64,000 nucleotides of DNA, from contig NZ_BNAU01000002.1 of assembly GCF_014653945.1 (NCBI RefSeq), forward strand, positions 1,235,914 to 1,299,913, written 5' to 3'. Positions 55,070 to 63,931 of this stretch are shown here, piece by piece. Both the position numbers and the translations under genes were made by a program. The notes below the pieces were generated by a model. That model was not told where the DNA came from. It did no database searches and was given only the letters and a program-made list of their open reading frames with translations. Source of the DNA: Amycolatopsis deserti (GTDB taxonomy: Bacteria; Actinomycetota; Actinomycetes; Mycobacteriales; Pseudonocardiaceae). Position 1 is the stretch's first letter, and each line of letters begins with the position of its first letter.

Positions 55070-55154
55070 CTCACAGCCCGGGTTCACACCGATCACAGGC
55101 TGACCTCAGGCGCGGTGCGGACAGTGGAGGTATAACAGCACGAAGGAGGTCACC

Positions 55155-55874
55155 ATGTACCGCCTCGCCTCCAGCCCCGTGTGGGCCACCGCGACCGCCC
55201 GCGGCCCGCGTTCGGTGAACGCCGACGCCACCGCGGCCTACACCGACCCGAGCACCGGGGAGGTCGTGTTCGCCCTGGCCGACGGTGTCGGCGACGAGCG
55301 GTCCGCCGCGCGGGCCGCCCAGGTCGCGGTGTCCACCGCCGTCCAGGTGCCGGCGTCGCAGGGCCCCGCGGCCGCGCTGGCCGCCGCCCAGCGGGCCGTG
55401 CGGGCGGAGGCGGCCGGCGACTGCGTGCTGGTGGTCGCGACCCCGTTCGGCGGTGGTTACCGGGTGGGGTGGGTCGGCGACGTGCGGGCCTACGCCTGGA
55501 ACGGCGACTCGCTGCGGCAGCTGACCAGGGACCACACGCTGGCCCAGTACTTCCGCGATCGTGGCCAGGTGCCCACCCCCAGGATGGAGCACCTGGTCAC
55601 GACCAGCGTGCGGACGGCGCGGCCGGCGGAGTTCGGCCACGCCGAGGTCTTCGGCCCGGCGGGACTCCTCCTGACCAGCGACGGCGTCCACAAGCCGCTC
55701 ACCCGCGCCGCTATGGCCGAGCTGCTGCGGGTGCCGTCGAACAGCGCGCGGGCCCTGGTGGATGCCGCACTGGCCGCGGGCGGCCTGGACAACGCGACCG
55801 CCCTGATGGCCGACCTGGCGCCCGCCCTGCCCGACCTGACGACCACCCCGCTGCCGACGGCCACCCCGGCGTGA
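55155..55874 (+). CDS. PP2C-like serine/threonine phosphatase
   Basis: PPM-family protein of 239 aa. Metal-binding signatures appear as FALADGVGDERSAARAA, VGWVGDVRAYAWNG, LTSDGVHKPLTRA and GGLDNATALMADL, with the N-terminal RGPRSVNADA. Length is at the short end of the family. AAGGAGGT eight bases before the ATG is a very strong ribosome site, and TATAAC about 20 bases earlier could be a -10. Likely a cytoplasmic regulator of serine/threonine phosphorylation. Followed by a YbjN-like gene. Confidence 0.83.
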   Translation: MYRLASSPVWATATARGPRSVNADATAAYTDPSTGEVVFALADGVGDERSAARAAQVAVSTAVQVPASQGPAAALAAAQRAVRAEAAGDCVLVVATPFGGGYRVGWVGDVRAYAWNGDSLRQLTRDHTLAQYFRDRGQVPTPRMEHLVTTSVRTARPAEFGHAEVFGPAGLLLTSDGVHKPLTRAAMAELLRVPSNSARALVDAALAAGGLDNATALMADLAPALPDLTTTPLPTATPA

Positions 55875-55902
55875 GGCAGCGGCATGCGGAAGGATCCGCA
55901 CG

Positions 55903-56388
55903 ATGACCAACGATCCGTCCCCGGCCCCGGACCTCGTCGTGCCCGACCAGGGCCTGGTGGAGCAGCTCCTGGACCAGATCGAGCTGAAGCACGCCGTCGA
56001 CGAAGACGGCGACCTCGGCGCCCCGTGGGAGCACTACCGCATCTACTTCCTCTTCCGGGGCGAGCAGGAGCAGCAGACCTACTCCGTTCGCACCTTCTAC
56101 GACCGCCCCCATCCCATCGAGCTCAAGCCGATGCTGCTGGAGGCGATCGACGACTGGAACCGCCGCACGCTGTTCCCCAAGGTCTACACCCACACCGACG
56201 ACGACGGGACGGTGCGCCTGATCGGCGAGGAGTCGATGCTGATCGGCACCGGCGTCGCGCTGGAACACTTCGTCAACAGCACCGTCAGCTGGATCCGCGC
56301 GTCGATGGAGTTCGACAAGTGGCTCGTCGAACACCTCGGTCTGGCAGCCGACCTCGACGGCGACACGAAGCCCGACGACGAGCGATGA
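55903..56388 (+). CDS. YbjN-like (T3SS chaperone fold) protein
   Basis: Acidic cytoplasmic protein of 161 aa. The fold pattern HYRIYFLFRGEQEQQTYSVR, MLLEAIDDWNRRTLFPKVYT, GVALEHFVNSTVSWIRASME fits the YbjN family, which shares the chaperone fold of type III secretion chaperones. Function in actinobacteria is not established. Only 28 bases after the PP2C gene, so probably co-transcribed with it. Convergent with bglC. Confidence 0.78.
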   Translation: MTNDPSPAPDLVVPDQGLVEQLLDQIELKHAVDEDGDLGAPWEHYRIYFLFRGEQEQQTYSVRTFYDRPHPIELKPMLLEAIDDWNRRTLFPKVYTHTDDDGTVRLIGEESMLIGTGVALEHFVNSTVSWIRASMEFDKWLVEHLGLAADLDGDTKPDDER

Positions 56389-56395
56389 GGCGCCG

Positions 56396-57799
56396 TCACG
56401 AGGTGACCGGCACCGCGTTGTCGCGGATCACGTCTGCGTAGTAGTGGGCGCTGCGCTTCAGCGTGCGGACCTGCGTCCGGTAGTCCACGTGCACCAGGCC
56501 GAACCGCTTCGAATAGCCTTCCGCCCACTCGAAGTTGTCCAGCAGCGACCAGTACGAGAACCCCCGCAGGTCCACCCCCTGCGCGAGCGCCGCGTGCGCC
56601 GCCCGCAGGTGCGCGGCCAGGAACTCGACCCGGTCGACGTCGTCGATCCAGCCGTCCGGCCGCACGGAGTCGTCGTAGGCCGCGCCGTTCTCCGTGACGT
56701 ACAACGGCACCGCCGGGTACTCGCGGTGCACCCGCACCAGCGTCTCGGTCAGCCCCTCCGGCTGCACGGACCAGCCCGAGTGCGTCACCGAGGCCGCGGC
56801 GTCGGGCACGAAGCCGATCCCGTCCGCGCCCACCCACTCCAGCCCGCCCGGCTCGACACCCGGCCGCAGCGTGCCGGTCACCTCGTAGCCGCGGTAGTAG
56901 TTGATCCCCATCTGGTCGATCGGCGCCCCGATCAGCGCCAGATCGCCGTCGCGGACACAGGAACCGAGGCCGAACGGCTCCAGGTCCGCCAGCAGGTCCT
57001 CCGGGTACCGGCCGCGCAGGACGGGGTCGAGGAACAACCGGTTCTGCAACCCGTCCACGCGCCGCGCCGCGTCGAGGTCCGCCGCCGAATCCGAAGCCGC
57101 CCGCACCGGGTACAGGTTCAGCGTGATGCCGGCCTGGACGTCCGCCGCGCGCCGGATCTCGGCGAGCCCGAGGCCGTGCGCGAGCAGCAGGTGGTGCGCG
57201 GCCGCGACCGCCGCCCGCGGCTCCTGCCGCCCCGGTGCGTGGATCCCCTTGGCGTAGCCCAGGAACGCCGAGCACCACGGCTCGTTCAACGTGGACCAGA
57301 ACGGGACGCGATCCCCCAGCCGCTCCGCCGCCGACGAGGCGAACTCGGCGAAGCGGTAGGCCGTGTCGCGCGTGGCCCAGCCTCCGCGCTCCTCCAGCGC
57401 CTGCGGCAGGTCGAAGTGGTACAGCGTGGCCCAGGGCGTGATCCCCCGTTCCAGCAACGCGTCCACCAGCCGCTCGTAGAAGTCCAGCCCCTTCGGGTTG
57501 ACCGCGCCGCCGTCCGGCCGCACGCGCGACCAGGCCAGCGAAAACCGGTACACCCCGAGCCCGAGTTCGGCCATCAACTCGACGTCGTCGCGGAACCGGT
57601 GGTAGTGGTCGGCCGCCGGTTCCCCGGTGTCACCGCCCGCGACCGCGCCCGGACGGCGGCAGAACGCGTCCCAGATCGAGTCGGTGCGACCGTCCACAGT
57701 GGTCGCCCCCTCGATCTGGAAGGCCGCCGTGCTGGCCCCCCACGCGAACCCGGGCGGGAACTCCAGCCCGGCGGTGACCTCTTCACCCAGAACCGACAT
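56396..57799 (-). CDS. bglC: GH1 beta-glucosidase of the cellobiose operon
   Basis: Retaining beta-glucosidase of 467 aa that cleaves cellobiose and short cello-oligosaccharides inside the cell. The acid/base is Glu173 in STLNEPW and the nucleophile Glu370 in YVTENGAAYDD; the family start FAWGASTAAFQIEG is present. No signal peptide. It is the last gene of cebE-cebF-cebG-bglC, so imported cellobiose is its natural substrate. Start ATG at 57799; the GTG at 57805 overlapping the permease stop is an alternative. Confidence 0.93.
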   Translation of the reverse strand: MSVLGEEVTAGLEFPPGFAWGASTAAFQIEGATTVDGRTDSIWDAFCRRPGAVAGGDTGEPAADHYHRFRDDVELMAELGLGVYRFSLAWSRVRPDGGAVNPKGLDFYERLVDALLERGITPWATLYHFDLPQALEERGGWATRDTAYRFAEFASSAAERLGDRVPFWSTLNEPWCSAFLGYAKGIHAPGRQEPRAAVAAAHHLLLAHGLGLAEIRRAADVQAGITLNLYPVRAASDSAADLDAARRVDGLQNRLFLDPVLRGRYPEDLLADLEPFGLGSCVRDGDLALIGAPIDQMGINYYRGYEVTGTLRPGVEPGGLEWVGADGIGFVPDAAASVTHSGWSVQPEGLTETLVRVHREYPAVPLYVTENGAAYDDSVRPDGWIDDVDRVEFLAAHLRAAHAALAQGVDLRGFSYWSLLDNFEWAEGYSKRFGLVHVDYRTQVRTLKRSAHYYADVIRDNAVPVTS

Positions 57800-57801
57800 G
57801 C

Positions 57802-58644
57802 TCACCCTTTCACCGCACCCTGCATGATCCCGGACACGATCTGGCGCCCGAGCAGCAGGAAGACGATCAGAACCGGAATGGTCGCCAGCGTGGTCCCGGC
57901 CAGCACCAGCGAATAGTCGACGTAGTGGCCGCTCTGCAGCTTCTCCAGCGCCACCTGCACGGTGGGGTTGCCGGCGTCGAGCACGATCAGCGGCCACAGG
58001 AAGTCGTTCCACGACATCATGAACGTGAACATCGCGAGCACCGCGGCCGCCGGGCGGATCGCGGGCAGGCAGACGTGCACGAAGGTGCCGAACACGCTGC
58101 ACCCGTCCACCCGCGCCGCCTCGATCAGCTCGTACGGCACGGCGTCCACGATGTACTGCCGCATCCAGAACACCCCGAACGCGGTGACCAGGTTCGGCAC
58201 GATCACCGCCTGCAGGTGCCCGGCCCAGCCGAGCTCCGACATCATGATGAACAGCGGGATCACGCCCAGCTGCGTGGGCACCGCGAGCGTCACCACGATG
58301 AACACGAACAGCCCGTTGGACCCGCGGAAGCGCATCTTGGCGAAGGCGAACCCGGCCAGCGCGGAGAACAGCACCGTCGTGAGCGTCACCGTGCCCGCCA
58401 CGATCAGGCTGTTGCCCAGCGCCTTCCAGAACGGCACCGCGTCGAACACGCGGCCGGCGTTGGCCCAGAAGTTGCCCCCCGGCAGCAGCGGCGGCAGGTG
58501 GTCCGACAGCATGCCGGTGTCGCGGCTGGCCACCAGGAACGACCAGTAGAACGGGAACAACGAACCGGCGACGAACGCGATCAGCGTGGCGTAGACGAAG
58601 AAGTGCGATCCGCCCCGCCGCCGGGGAAGTCGGAGTACGGTCAT
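57802..58644 (-). CDS. cebG: Cellobiose ABC transporter permease (MalG type)
   Basis: Inner-membrane permease of 280 aa with six helices. The EAA loop is EAARVDGCSVFGTFVHVCLP, which contacts the MsiK-type ATPase. Start at 58644, overlapping the preceding permease gene by four bases. Symbol is assigned from operon position with cebE, cebF and bglC and from CebR boxes, not from sequence identity. The ATPase gene is absent here, as in Streptomyces where MsiK is encoded elsewhere. Confidence 0.9.
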   Translation of the reverse strand: MTVLRLPRRRGGSHFFVYATLIAFVAGSLFPFYWSFLVASRDTGMLSDHLPPLLPGGNFWANAGRVFDAVPFWKALGNSLIVAGTVTLTTVLFSALAGFAFAKMRFRGSNGLFVFIVVTLAVPTQLGVIPLFIMMSELGWAGHLQAVIVPNLVTAFGVFWMRQYIVDAVPYELIEAARVDGCSVFGTFVHVCLPAIRPAAAVLAMFTFMMSWNDFLWPLIVLDAGNPTVQVALEKLQSGHYVDYSLVLAGTTLATIPVLIVFLLLGRQIVSGIMQGAVKG

Positions 58645-59621
58645 CGTTTCAGTCCCGTCGTCGCGGCGACCCGCCGGGTGATCAGGAAGTTGACCAGCGC
58701 GATGAGGACGATCAGCAGGAACAGCAGCCACGCGATCGCCGACGCGTAGCCGAGGTCGAAGCCCTCGAACGCGGACTGGTACAGGTACAGCGTCAGCGTC
58801 TGGAACTGGTGCTGCGAACCGCCGTTGTTCGACCCGGGCATCGCGTCGAACAGCTTGGGCTCGGTGAAGATCTGCAGCCCGCCGATGGTCGAGGTGATCA
58901 CCACGAAGATCAGCGTGGGTTTCAGCATCGGCAACGTGATCGAGAAGAACCGGCGGACCGCGCCGGCGCCGTCGACCACCGCCGCCTCGTACACGTCCCG
59001 CGGCAGCGCCTGCATCGCCGCCAGCACGATCAGCGCGTTGTAGCCGGTCCAGCGCCAGTTGACCATCGTGGCGATCGCCAGGTGGCTGGCGAACCGGTTG
59101 GCCTGCCACTCCACCCGGTCCAGCCCGAACGCCTCCAGCATCGCGTTGACCAGCCCGTACCGCGGGCCGAACAGGTTCGCGAAGATGATGCCGAGCGCGA
59201 CCAGGCTGGCCGAGTACGGCAGCAGGATCCCGACCCGCCAGCTCGCCGGGAAGCGCAGCCGCAGCGACAGCAGCGCCGCGAGCAGGACCGCGATCACCAG
59301 CTGCGGCCCGCTGGAGAGCACGAAGATCGAGATCGTGTTGACGACCGCGTTCCAGAACTGCGGGTCGCCGAGCAGCGTCGCGAAGTTCCGCAGCCCGACG
59401 AACTTCGGGTCGTCGTCGCCGATCTCCCAGTCGAACAGCGACACGTAGCCCGTGTAGAGCAGGGGGAACAGGCCGGTCAGGCCGAACACCACGAAGAACG
59501 GCGTGATGTAGAGGTACGGCGAGAACTTGACGTCCCAGCGCGAGAGGCGTTGCCGCAGCGTCGGTTTCGCCGGTTCCGGCGGCACGTCCTGCCTCGGCGG
59601 TTTCTCGGCCACGGTGGTCAT
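58641..59621 (-). CDS. cebF: Cellobiose ABC transporter permease (MalF type)
   Basis: Inner-membrane permease of 326 aa, six main helices after a cytoplasmic N-terminal tail of about 30 residues (PPRQDVPPEPAKPTLRQRLS). The EAA loop is YEAAVVDGAGAVRRFFSITL. It overlaps the cebG gene by four bases (ATGA) and lies 19 bases after cebE. Pairs with the MalG-type permease to form the channel. Confidence 0.9.
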   Translation of the reverse strand: MTTVAEKPPRQDVPPEPAKPTLRQRLSRWDVKFSPYLYITPFFVVFGLTGLFPLLYTGYVSLFDWEIGDDDPKFVGLRNFATLLGDPQFWNAVVNTISIFVLSSGPQLVIAVLLAALLSLRLRFPASWRVGILLPYSASLVALGIIFANLFGPRYGLVNAMLEAFGLDRVEWQANRFASHLAIATMVNWRWTGYNALIVLAAMQALPRDVYEAAVVDGAGAVRRFFSITLPMLKPTLIFVVITSTIGGLQIFTEPKLFDAMPGSNNGGSQHQFQTLTLYLYQSAFEGFDLGYASAIAWLLFLLIVLIALVNFLITRRVAATTGLKR

Positions 59622-59640
59622 CGGCCCGTTCCCCCTCGGC

Positions 59641-60930
59641 TCACTTCACGATCTTCTTGGCTTCGTCGACCACCTGCCGCCAGGCCTGGTCGGGCGGTGT
59701 CCCCTGTTCGACCGCCTGCAGGGCCGGGCTGGTGACGTTCTCCTGGATCTGGCCGTCACCCGGGCCCTTGTACTGCGCGCGGGTCACCTTCCTGGCCTGC
59801 TCGGAGTAGAGCTGGCCGATCTTGGTGTCGCCGAAGTACGGCTCGGTCTGCTGCAGCAGCTGCGGCGAGGACAGCGCCTGCGTCTGGCTGGGGAAGTTGC
59901 CGCGCGCCTGGAACGCCTTGAGCTGCTGCTCCGGCGCGGTCAGCCACGCCGCGAACTCCGCGGCCTCCTTCGGGTGCTGGCTCTGCTTGGGCACGGTCAG
60001 GTAGGACCCGCCCCAGTTGCCGCCGCCGTTGGGGAAGGCGTCGGTGACCGCCCACTTGCCCGCGTTGCCCGGGCCGGCGTTCTCCTCGACCACGCCGAGC
60101 ATCCACGACGGGCACACGGTGGTGGCGAAGGATCCCTGCTGGAACCCGGTCTTCCACTCGTTGCCGAACGCGATGAGCTTGGCGGACTGGCCGCGCTGGA
60201 TCGCGCCGGTGATGCGGTCCCAGGCCGCCTTGATGCCCGGGTTCGTCTCGATGGTGAGGTTGTCGTTGCGGTCCAGGTAGCCGGTCTCGAGCTGGTTGAC
60301 CATCGAGTTGTACAGCTGCGAGGAGGCGTCGAACCACGCCTTGCCGCCGGTGCGCGCCACGTACTGGTCGCCGGCCGCGAAGTAGGACTCCCAGGTCGCG
60401 AACAGCGACTTGACGCCCTCGGGGTCGGACGGCAGCCCGGCGGCCTGCAGCAGGTCCTTGCGGTAGCACAGGGCCAGCGGGCCGATGTCGGTGCCGTAGC
60501 CGATCAGCCTGCCGTCTTTGTCCTTGCCGGCCTCGTACTTCCAGTTCAGCCACCGGTCGGCGGTCACGTCCTTGGGACCGATCTCGGTGAGGTCGTTGAA
60601 CTTGGACGACTTGTCGATGATGTCGGAGAAGTGGCCCTCCTCGACCGCGACCACGTCCTCCAGCCCGTTGCCCGCGGCCAGCTTGGTGATCAGGTTCTGG
60701 TGGTAGGGGCCACCCTCGCCGGTCTTGTGGTGGGTGATCTTGATGTTGGGGTGCAGGCGTTCGTACTCGGGGATCAGGTCCTCGTACCCGAACTCGGTGA
60801 AGGTGCCGATGGACAGCTCGATCCGCCCGTCGCCGGAGGTTCCGGACGAGCCGCCGCCACAGGCGGCCAGGCTCGCGCCGAGCACCGCCAGGCCGATCGC
60901 GAAGCTCACGCCCTTGTGAAGATGTCGCAC
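59641..60930 (-). CDS. cebE: Cello-oligosaccharide-binding lipoprotein
   Basis: Extracytoplasmic solute-binding protein of ABC sugar transporter family 1, 429 aa. Lipoprotein signal with lipobox LAAC (Cys24) followed by a Gly/Ser linker. Core motifs: FTEFGYEDLIPEYERLHPNI, IGYGTDIGPLALCYRKDLLQ and a C-terminal helix rich region. Start GTG at 60930. Preceded by a CebR box 41 bases upstream. Substrate assignment (cellobiose/cellotriose) rests on CebR boxes and bglC. Confidence 0.9.
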   Translation of the reverse strand: MRHLHKGVSFAIGLAVLGASLAACGGGSSGTSGDGRIELSIGTFTEFGYEDLIPEYERLHPNIKITHHKTGEGGPYHQNLITKLAAGNGLEDVVAVEEGHFSDIIDKSSKFNDLTEIGPKDVTADRWLNWKYEAGKDKDGRLIGYGTDIGPLALCYRKDLLQAAGLPSDPEGVKSLFATWESYFAAGDQYVARTGGKAWFDASSQLYNSMVNQLETGYLDRNDNLTIETNPGIKAAWDRITGAIQRGQSAKLIAFGNEWKTGFQQGSFATTVCPSWMLGVVEENAGPGNAGKWAVTDAFPNGGGNWGGSYLTVPKQSQHPKEAAEFAAWLTAPEQQLKAFQARGNFPSQTQALSSPQLLQQTEPYFGDTKIGQLYSEQARKVTRAQYKGPGDGQIQENVTSPALQAVEQGTPPDQAWRQVVDEAKKIVK

Positions 60931-60970
60931 GTCGTTTCCCTAACTCGTGGGGTTCCAGGGAGGGAGATTT

Positions 60971-60984
60971 TGGGAGCGCTCCCA
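60971..60984. promoter_or_regulatory. CebR box (cebE side)
   Basis: TGGGAGCGCTCCCA, a perfect 14-base palindrome identical to the Streptomyces CebR consensus, in the divergent cebE/cebR region. Confidence 0.9.
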
Positions 60985-61037
60985 GAACGGGGTTGAGTGT
61001 GTCCCTAGTCACGAGCGGTGTCAAGATAGGTTATCCT

Positions 61038-61051
61038 TGGAAGCGCTCCCA
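61038..61051. promoter_or_regulatory. CebR box (cebR side)
   Basis: TGGAAGCGCTCCCA, one mismatch from the palindrome, 22 bases before the cebR GTG. It probably mediates autoregulation. The two boxes are 67 bases centre to centre. Confidence 0.87.
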
Positions 61052-61072
61052 TCATTGGCGGAAGGTGACCCG

Positions 61073-62104
61073 GTGACCGCACACGGCAACCACGAGGGCC
61101 GTCCGACGCTGGAGGACGTCGCCGCGTTCGCCGGGGTCTCCCGCTCGACGGCGTCCCGGGCGCTGAACGACGACCCGAACGTCAGCGCGCGTGCCCGGGA
61201 GGCGGTGCGCGCGGCGGCGGCCGATCTGGGCTATTCGCCGAACCAGGCGGCGCGGTCGCTGGTGACGCGGCGGACGGGCGCGGTGGCGGTGGTGCTGTCC
61301 GAGCCGGAGGAGGTCCTGCTCGGGGACCCGTACCGGACGGCGGTGATGCGCGCCGGCTACCAGGAGCTGGCCGCGACCGGGATCCAGATGGTGTTGATGT
61401 TCTGCGACGGGCGCGACGATTTGACGCGGACGATGCGCTTCCTGGAAGGCGGGCACGTCGACGGCGCGCTGGTGTTCGCGCCGCACCAGGCGGACCCGTT
61501 GCCGCGAGCGCTGCGGCTGCTGCGGTTGCCGGTGGTGTTCGGCGGTCCGGCCGGCGGGGTGGCACGCGGGGTGCACGTGATCGACTTCGACAACGAGTCC
61601 GGCGCGCGGCTCGCGGTGAAGCACCTGGTTTCGCGGGGCCGCCGTCGCATCGCGACGGTCGCCGGCCCGCAGGACCAGACCGCGGCGGTCCACCGGTTGT
61701 CCGGGTGGCGCAAGACCCTCGCCGACGCGGGCCTGGAGTCGGCGGGCCTGGCCGAGGAGGCCGACTTCACCCTGGACGGCGGCCGGGAGGCGATGGACCG
61801 CCTGCTGGCGCGGGAGCCTGAGCTGGACGCGGTGTTCGTCGCCAGCGACGTGATGGCCGCTGGGGTGCTGCAGTCACTGGGCGCCGCGGGCCGCCGCGTC
61901 CCGTCCGACGTCGCGGTCGTCGGTTTCGACGACCACCCGGCCCTGGCCGCCGCGATGAACCCCCCGCTGACCACGGTGCACCAGGACCCGGCCGCCCAGG
62001 TGCGCCAGATGGTGGCGACGCTGACTTCGTTGCTGGCCGGCGAAACGCTCCCCCCGCGGCGGCAGGTGCTGCCGGTGTCGCTGACCCTGCGCGAATCGGC
62101 GTAG
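61073..62104 (+). CDS. cebR: LacI family repressor of cello-oligosaccharide use
   Basis: Repressor of 343 aa. The N-terminal helix-turn-helix is TLEDVAAFAGVSRSTASRAL with the hinge helix NQAARSLVTRRTGAVAVVLS; the sugar-binding core follows (VVFGGPAGGVARGVHVIDFD, FVASDVMAAGVLQSLGAAG, VAVVGFDDHPALAAAMNPPL). The GTG at 61073 has GGAAGG seven bases upstream. Divergent from cebE with two CebR boxes; binding is relieved by cellobiose in Streptomyces. Confidence 0.93.
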   Translation: MTAHGNHEGRPTLEDVAAFAGVSRSTASRALNDDPNVSARAREAVRAAAADLGYSPNQAARSLVTRRTGAVAVVLSEPEEVLLGDPYRTAVMRAGYQELAATGIQMVLMFCDGRDDLTRTMRFLEGGHVDGALVFAPHQADPLPRALRLLRLPVVFGGPAGGVARGVHVIDFDNESGARLAVKHLVSRGRRRIATVAGPQDQTAAVHRLSGWRKTLADAGLESAGLAEEADFTLDGGREAMDRLLAREPELDAVFVASDVMAAGVLQSLGAAGRRVPSDVAVVGFDDHPALAAAMNPPLTTVHQDPAAQVRQMVATLTSLLAGETLPPRRQVLPVSLTLRESA

Positions 62105-62116
62105 ATCGGTGTCCAC

Positions 62117-62785
62117 TCAGGACTGGGCTGGGCCGAGCAGAGCCGCGACGGCGGCGGCCGCCTTCGCCGCGTCGGGTTCCTCCCCGACGATCAGATCGGC
62201 GTAGATGAACGACTCCGCGATGCGGGTCATCACGTACGCCGTGTCGCGCGCGGGAAGCGGCAACCGGAGACCGGAATCGGCCTCTTCGGCCTGGAGCAGT
62301 CCTTCGAACAGCGCGATCACGCGGGTCTGGTGCACACCGGCCCGGGTGGTGAGCAGCCGCAGCGCGCGGTCCCGCTCCCGGCGGAGGTAGGCCCGGAAGA
62401 ACCCGGCGTCGATGATGGCGGCGCTGAAGGCGTGGAACACCGACACGACCCGCGTCACCCCGGTCCCCTCGGCGCCGCGGACGGCGCCCTGCCAGGTCGG
62501 CAGGCACAGCGACCAGATCACCTCGGACAGCAACTCGTCGCGGTTGCCCACCCAGCGGAACAGGGTCGCCCGGTCGACCCCGAGTTCCGCGGCCAGCGTC
62601 CCCATGTCGACCCGCTCACCGGCGAGGAAGGTGCGCCGCGCCGCCCGCAGGGCTTGGCGCGGCCCGGCGTGGCGACTCTCCTGTCCCGCGTAGAGCTCGC
62701 GGGACAGCCTGGTGAACGGCTCCCGGCGCGCGGACTCCACCGCAGCGTCCGACGCCAGCCTGCTCCAGGACACGTCTGTGCTCAC
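62117..62785 (-). CDS. TetR family regulator, QsdR-like
   Basis: TetR-type repressor of 222 aa. The helix-turn-helix is VDMGTLAAELGVDRATLFRW followed by VGNRDELLSEVIW, and the C-terminal domain (FHAFSAAIIDAGFFRAYLRR, RIAESFIYADLIVGEEPD) fits the QsdR C-terminal family. QsdR represses a quorum-quenching lactonase in Rhodococcus (family knowledge). Here it faces a secreted lipase gene, with an inverted repeat TGCAACA-N10-TGTTGCA between them, so the lipase is its likely target. Confidence 0.87.
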   Translation of the reverse strand: MSTDVSWSRLASDAAVESARREPFTRLSRELYAGQESRHAGPRQALRAARRTFLAGERVDMGTLAAELGVDRATLFRWVGNRDELLSEVIWSLCLPTWQGAVRGAEGTGVTRVVSVFHAFSAAIIDAGFFRAYLRRERDRALRLLTTRAGVHQTRVIALFEGLLQAEEADSGLRLPLPARDTAYVMTRIAESFIYADLIVGEEPDAAKAAAAVAALLGPAQS

Positions 62786-62815
62786 AACGGCACTCTACGG
62801 CGACAGGACGTCTCC

Positions 62816-62839
62816 TGCAACATTTTCGAATGTGTTGCA
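62816..62839. promoter_or_regulatory. TetR operator candidate TGCAACA-N10-TGTTGCA
   Basis: The inverted repeat TGCAACA (62816-62822) and TGTTGCA (62833-62839), with an inner ACATT/AATGT pair, lies in the 121-base divergent gap between the TetR and lipase genes. Confidence 0.6.
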
Positions 62840-62906
62840 CGGACGCCGGTGCGCGGTTATCGTTCCCGGCACCCGAAGTGGATCCGATGTGGACAGAAAG
62901 GCAGCG

Positions 62907-63926
62907 ATGATGCGCCTTCACCGTGTTCTCGCGGCGGCAGCCCTGATCGCCGTAGCCGTCGCCGTGCCGGCGCCCGCGGCCGCCGCACCGTCCTTTGCGC
63001 CGGTGGACCGCCCCGGACCGGTGCTCACCGTGCCCGCCGCGGAGCTGGCGAAGAGCATCACCTGCACGGCGAACGCGGCCGCGGCGACCGAAGACGTGGT
63101 GCTGTTCGTGCCCGGCACGACCCTGACCCCCCAGCAGGACTTCGGCTGGAACTGGTTCCGGGCGCTGGACCAGCTCGGCCGGCCCTACTGCGCGGTGACC
63201 CTGCCGGACCAGGCGATGTCCGACGCCCAGGTCTCCGCCGAGTACGTGGTCAACGCGATCCGGCACGTGCACCGGATCAGCGGACGCCAGGTGGACGTCG
63301 TCGGCCACAGCCAGGGCGGCACCGAACCCCGCTTCGCGCTGCGGTTCTGGCCGGACCTGCGCCCGATGGTCGACGACTACGTCGGACTCGGGGCGACCAA
63401 CCACGGCAGCGTCGTGATCAACGCGATGTGCCCGCCGGTCCTCGGGTGCGCACCCGCGCTGTGGCAGCAGACGCTGAACTCGGCATACACCAGGGCGATG
63501 AACTCCGGTCAGGAAACCTTCCCGGGCATCTCCTACACGGCGGTCTACACCCGCACCGACGAGTTCGTGCAGCCCAACCTGGACGACAGCGGCACCACCA
63601 GCCTCCGCGGCGGGGGCGGGCGGATCACCAACGTGGCCGTTCAGGACGTGTGCCCGGCGAACGTGGCCGGGGAGCACCTCGCCGTCGGCACCTACGACCC
63701 GGCCGCGTACGCGATCGCGATGGACGCCCTGACGCATCCCGGTCCGGCCGACCCCGGCCGCGTGCCCCGCGAAGCGTGCGGACAGCTGTTCATGCCCGGA
63801 GTCGATCCGGCGCGGTTCGCGACCGACTACGCGGCGCTGACCGGTGTGATCGCCGAGCAGCTCGCCCTGCACAGCCGGGTGCCCGCGGAGCCGCCGCTCA
63901 AGCCGTACGTCTTCGCCACCCGCTGA
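62907..63926 (+). CDS. Secreted lipase (class 2 / CalB-like alpha/beta hydrolase)
   Basis: Exported triacylglycerol lipase or esterase of 339 aa. Signal peptide 1-28 (VLAAAALIAVAVAVPAPAAA). The nucleophile elbow is VVGHSQGGTEPRFAL, the oxyanion region is VPGTTLTPQQDFGWNWFRAL and a C-terminal His lies in GEHLAVGTYDP. Cysteines are placed as in the Candida antarctica lipase B-like bacterial enzymes. Start ATG ATG at 62907. A strong terminator follows. Divergent from the QsdR-like regulator. Confidence 0.9.
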   Translation: MMRLHRVLAAAALIAVAVAVPAPAAAAPSFAPVDRPGPVLTVPAAELAKSITCTANAAAATEDVVLFVPGTTLTPQQDFGWNWFRALDQLGRPYCAVTLPDQAMSDAQVSAEYVVNAIRHVHRISGRQVDVVGHSQGGTEPRFALRFWPDLRPMVDDYVGLGATNHGSVVINAMCPPVLGCAPALWQQTLNSAYTRAMNSGQETFPGISYTAVYTRTDEFVQPNLDDSGTTSLRGGGGRITNVAVQDVCPANVAGEHLAVGTYDPAAYAIAMDALTHPGPADPGRVPREACGQLFMPGVDPARFATDYAALTGVIAEQLALHSRVPAEPPLKPYVFATR

Positions 63927-63931
63927 CGCGC

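Noticed and set aside
55070-55154. A third set of CACA repeats before the PP2C gene
   Set aside because: CACA occurs several times, but the spacing is irregular (about 13 and 9 bases), unlike the exact 11-base repeats elsewhere.
62616-63872. Minus-strand 418-aa open frame
   Set aside because: Opposite the lipase gene, which has signal peptide and GHSQGG; the minus frame has no recognisable domain.
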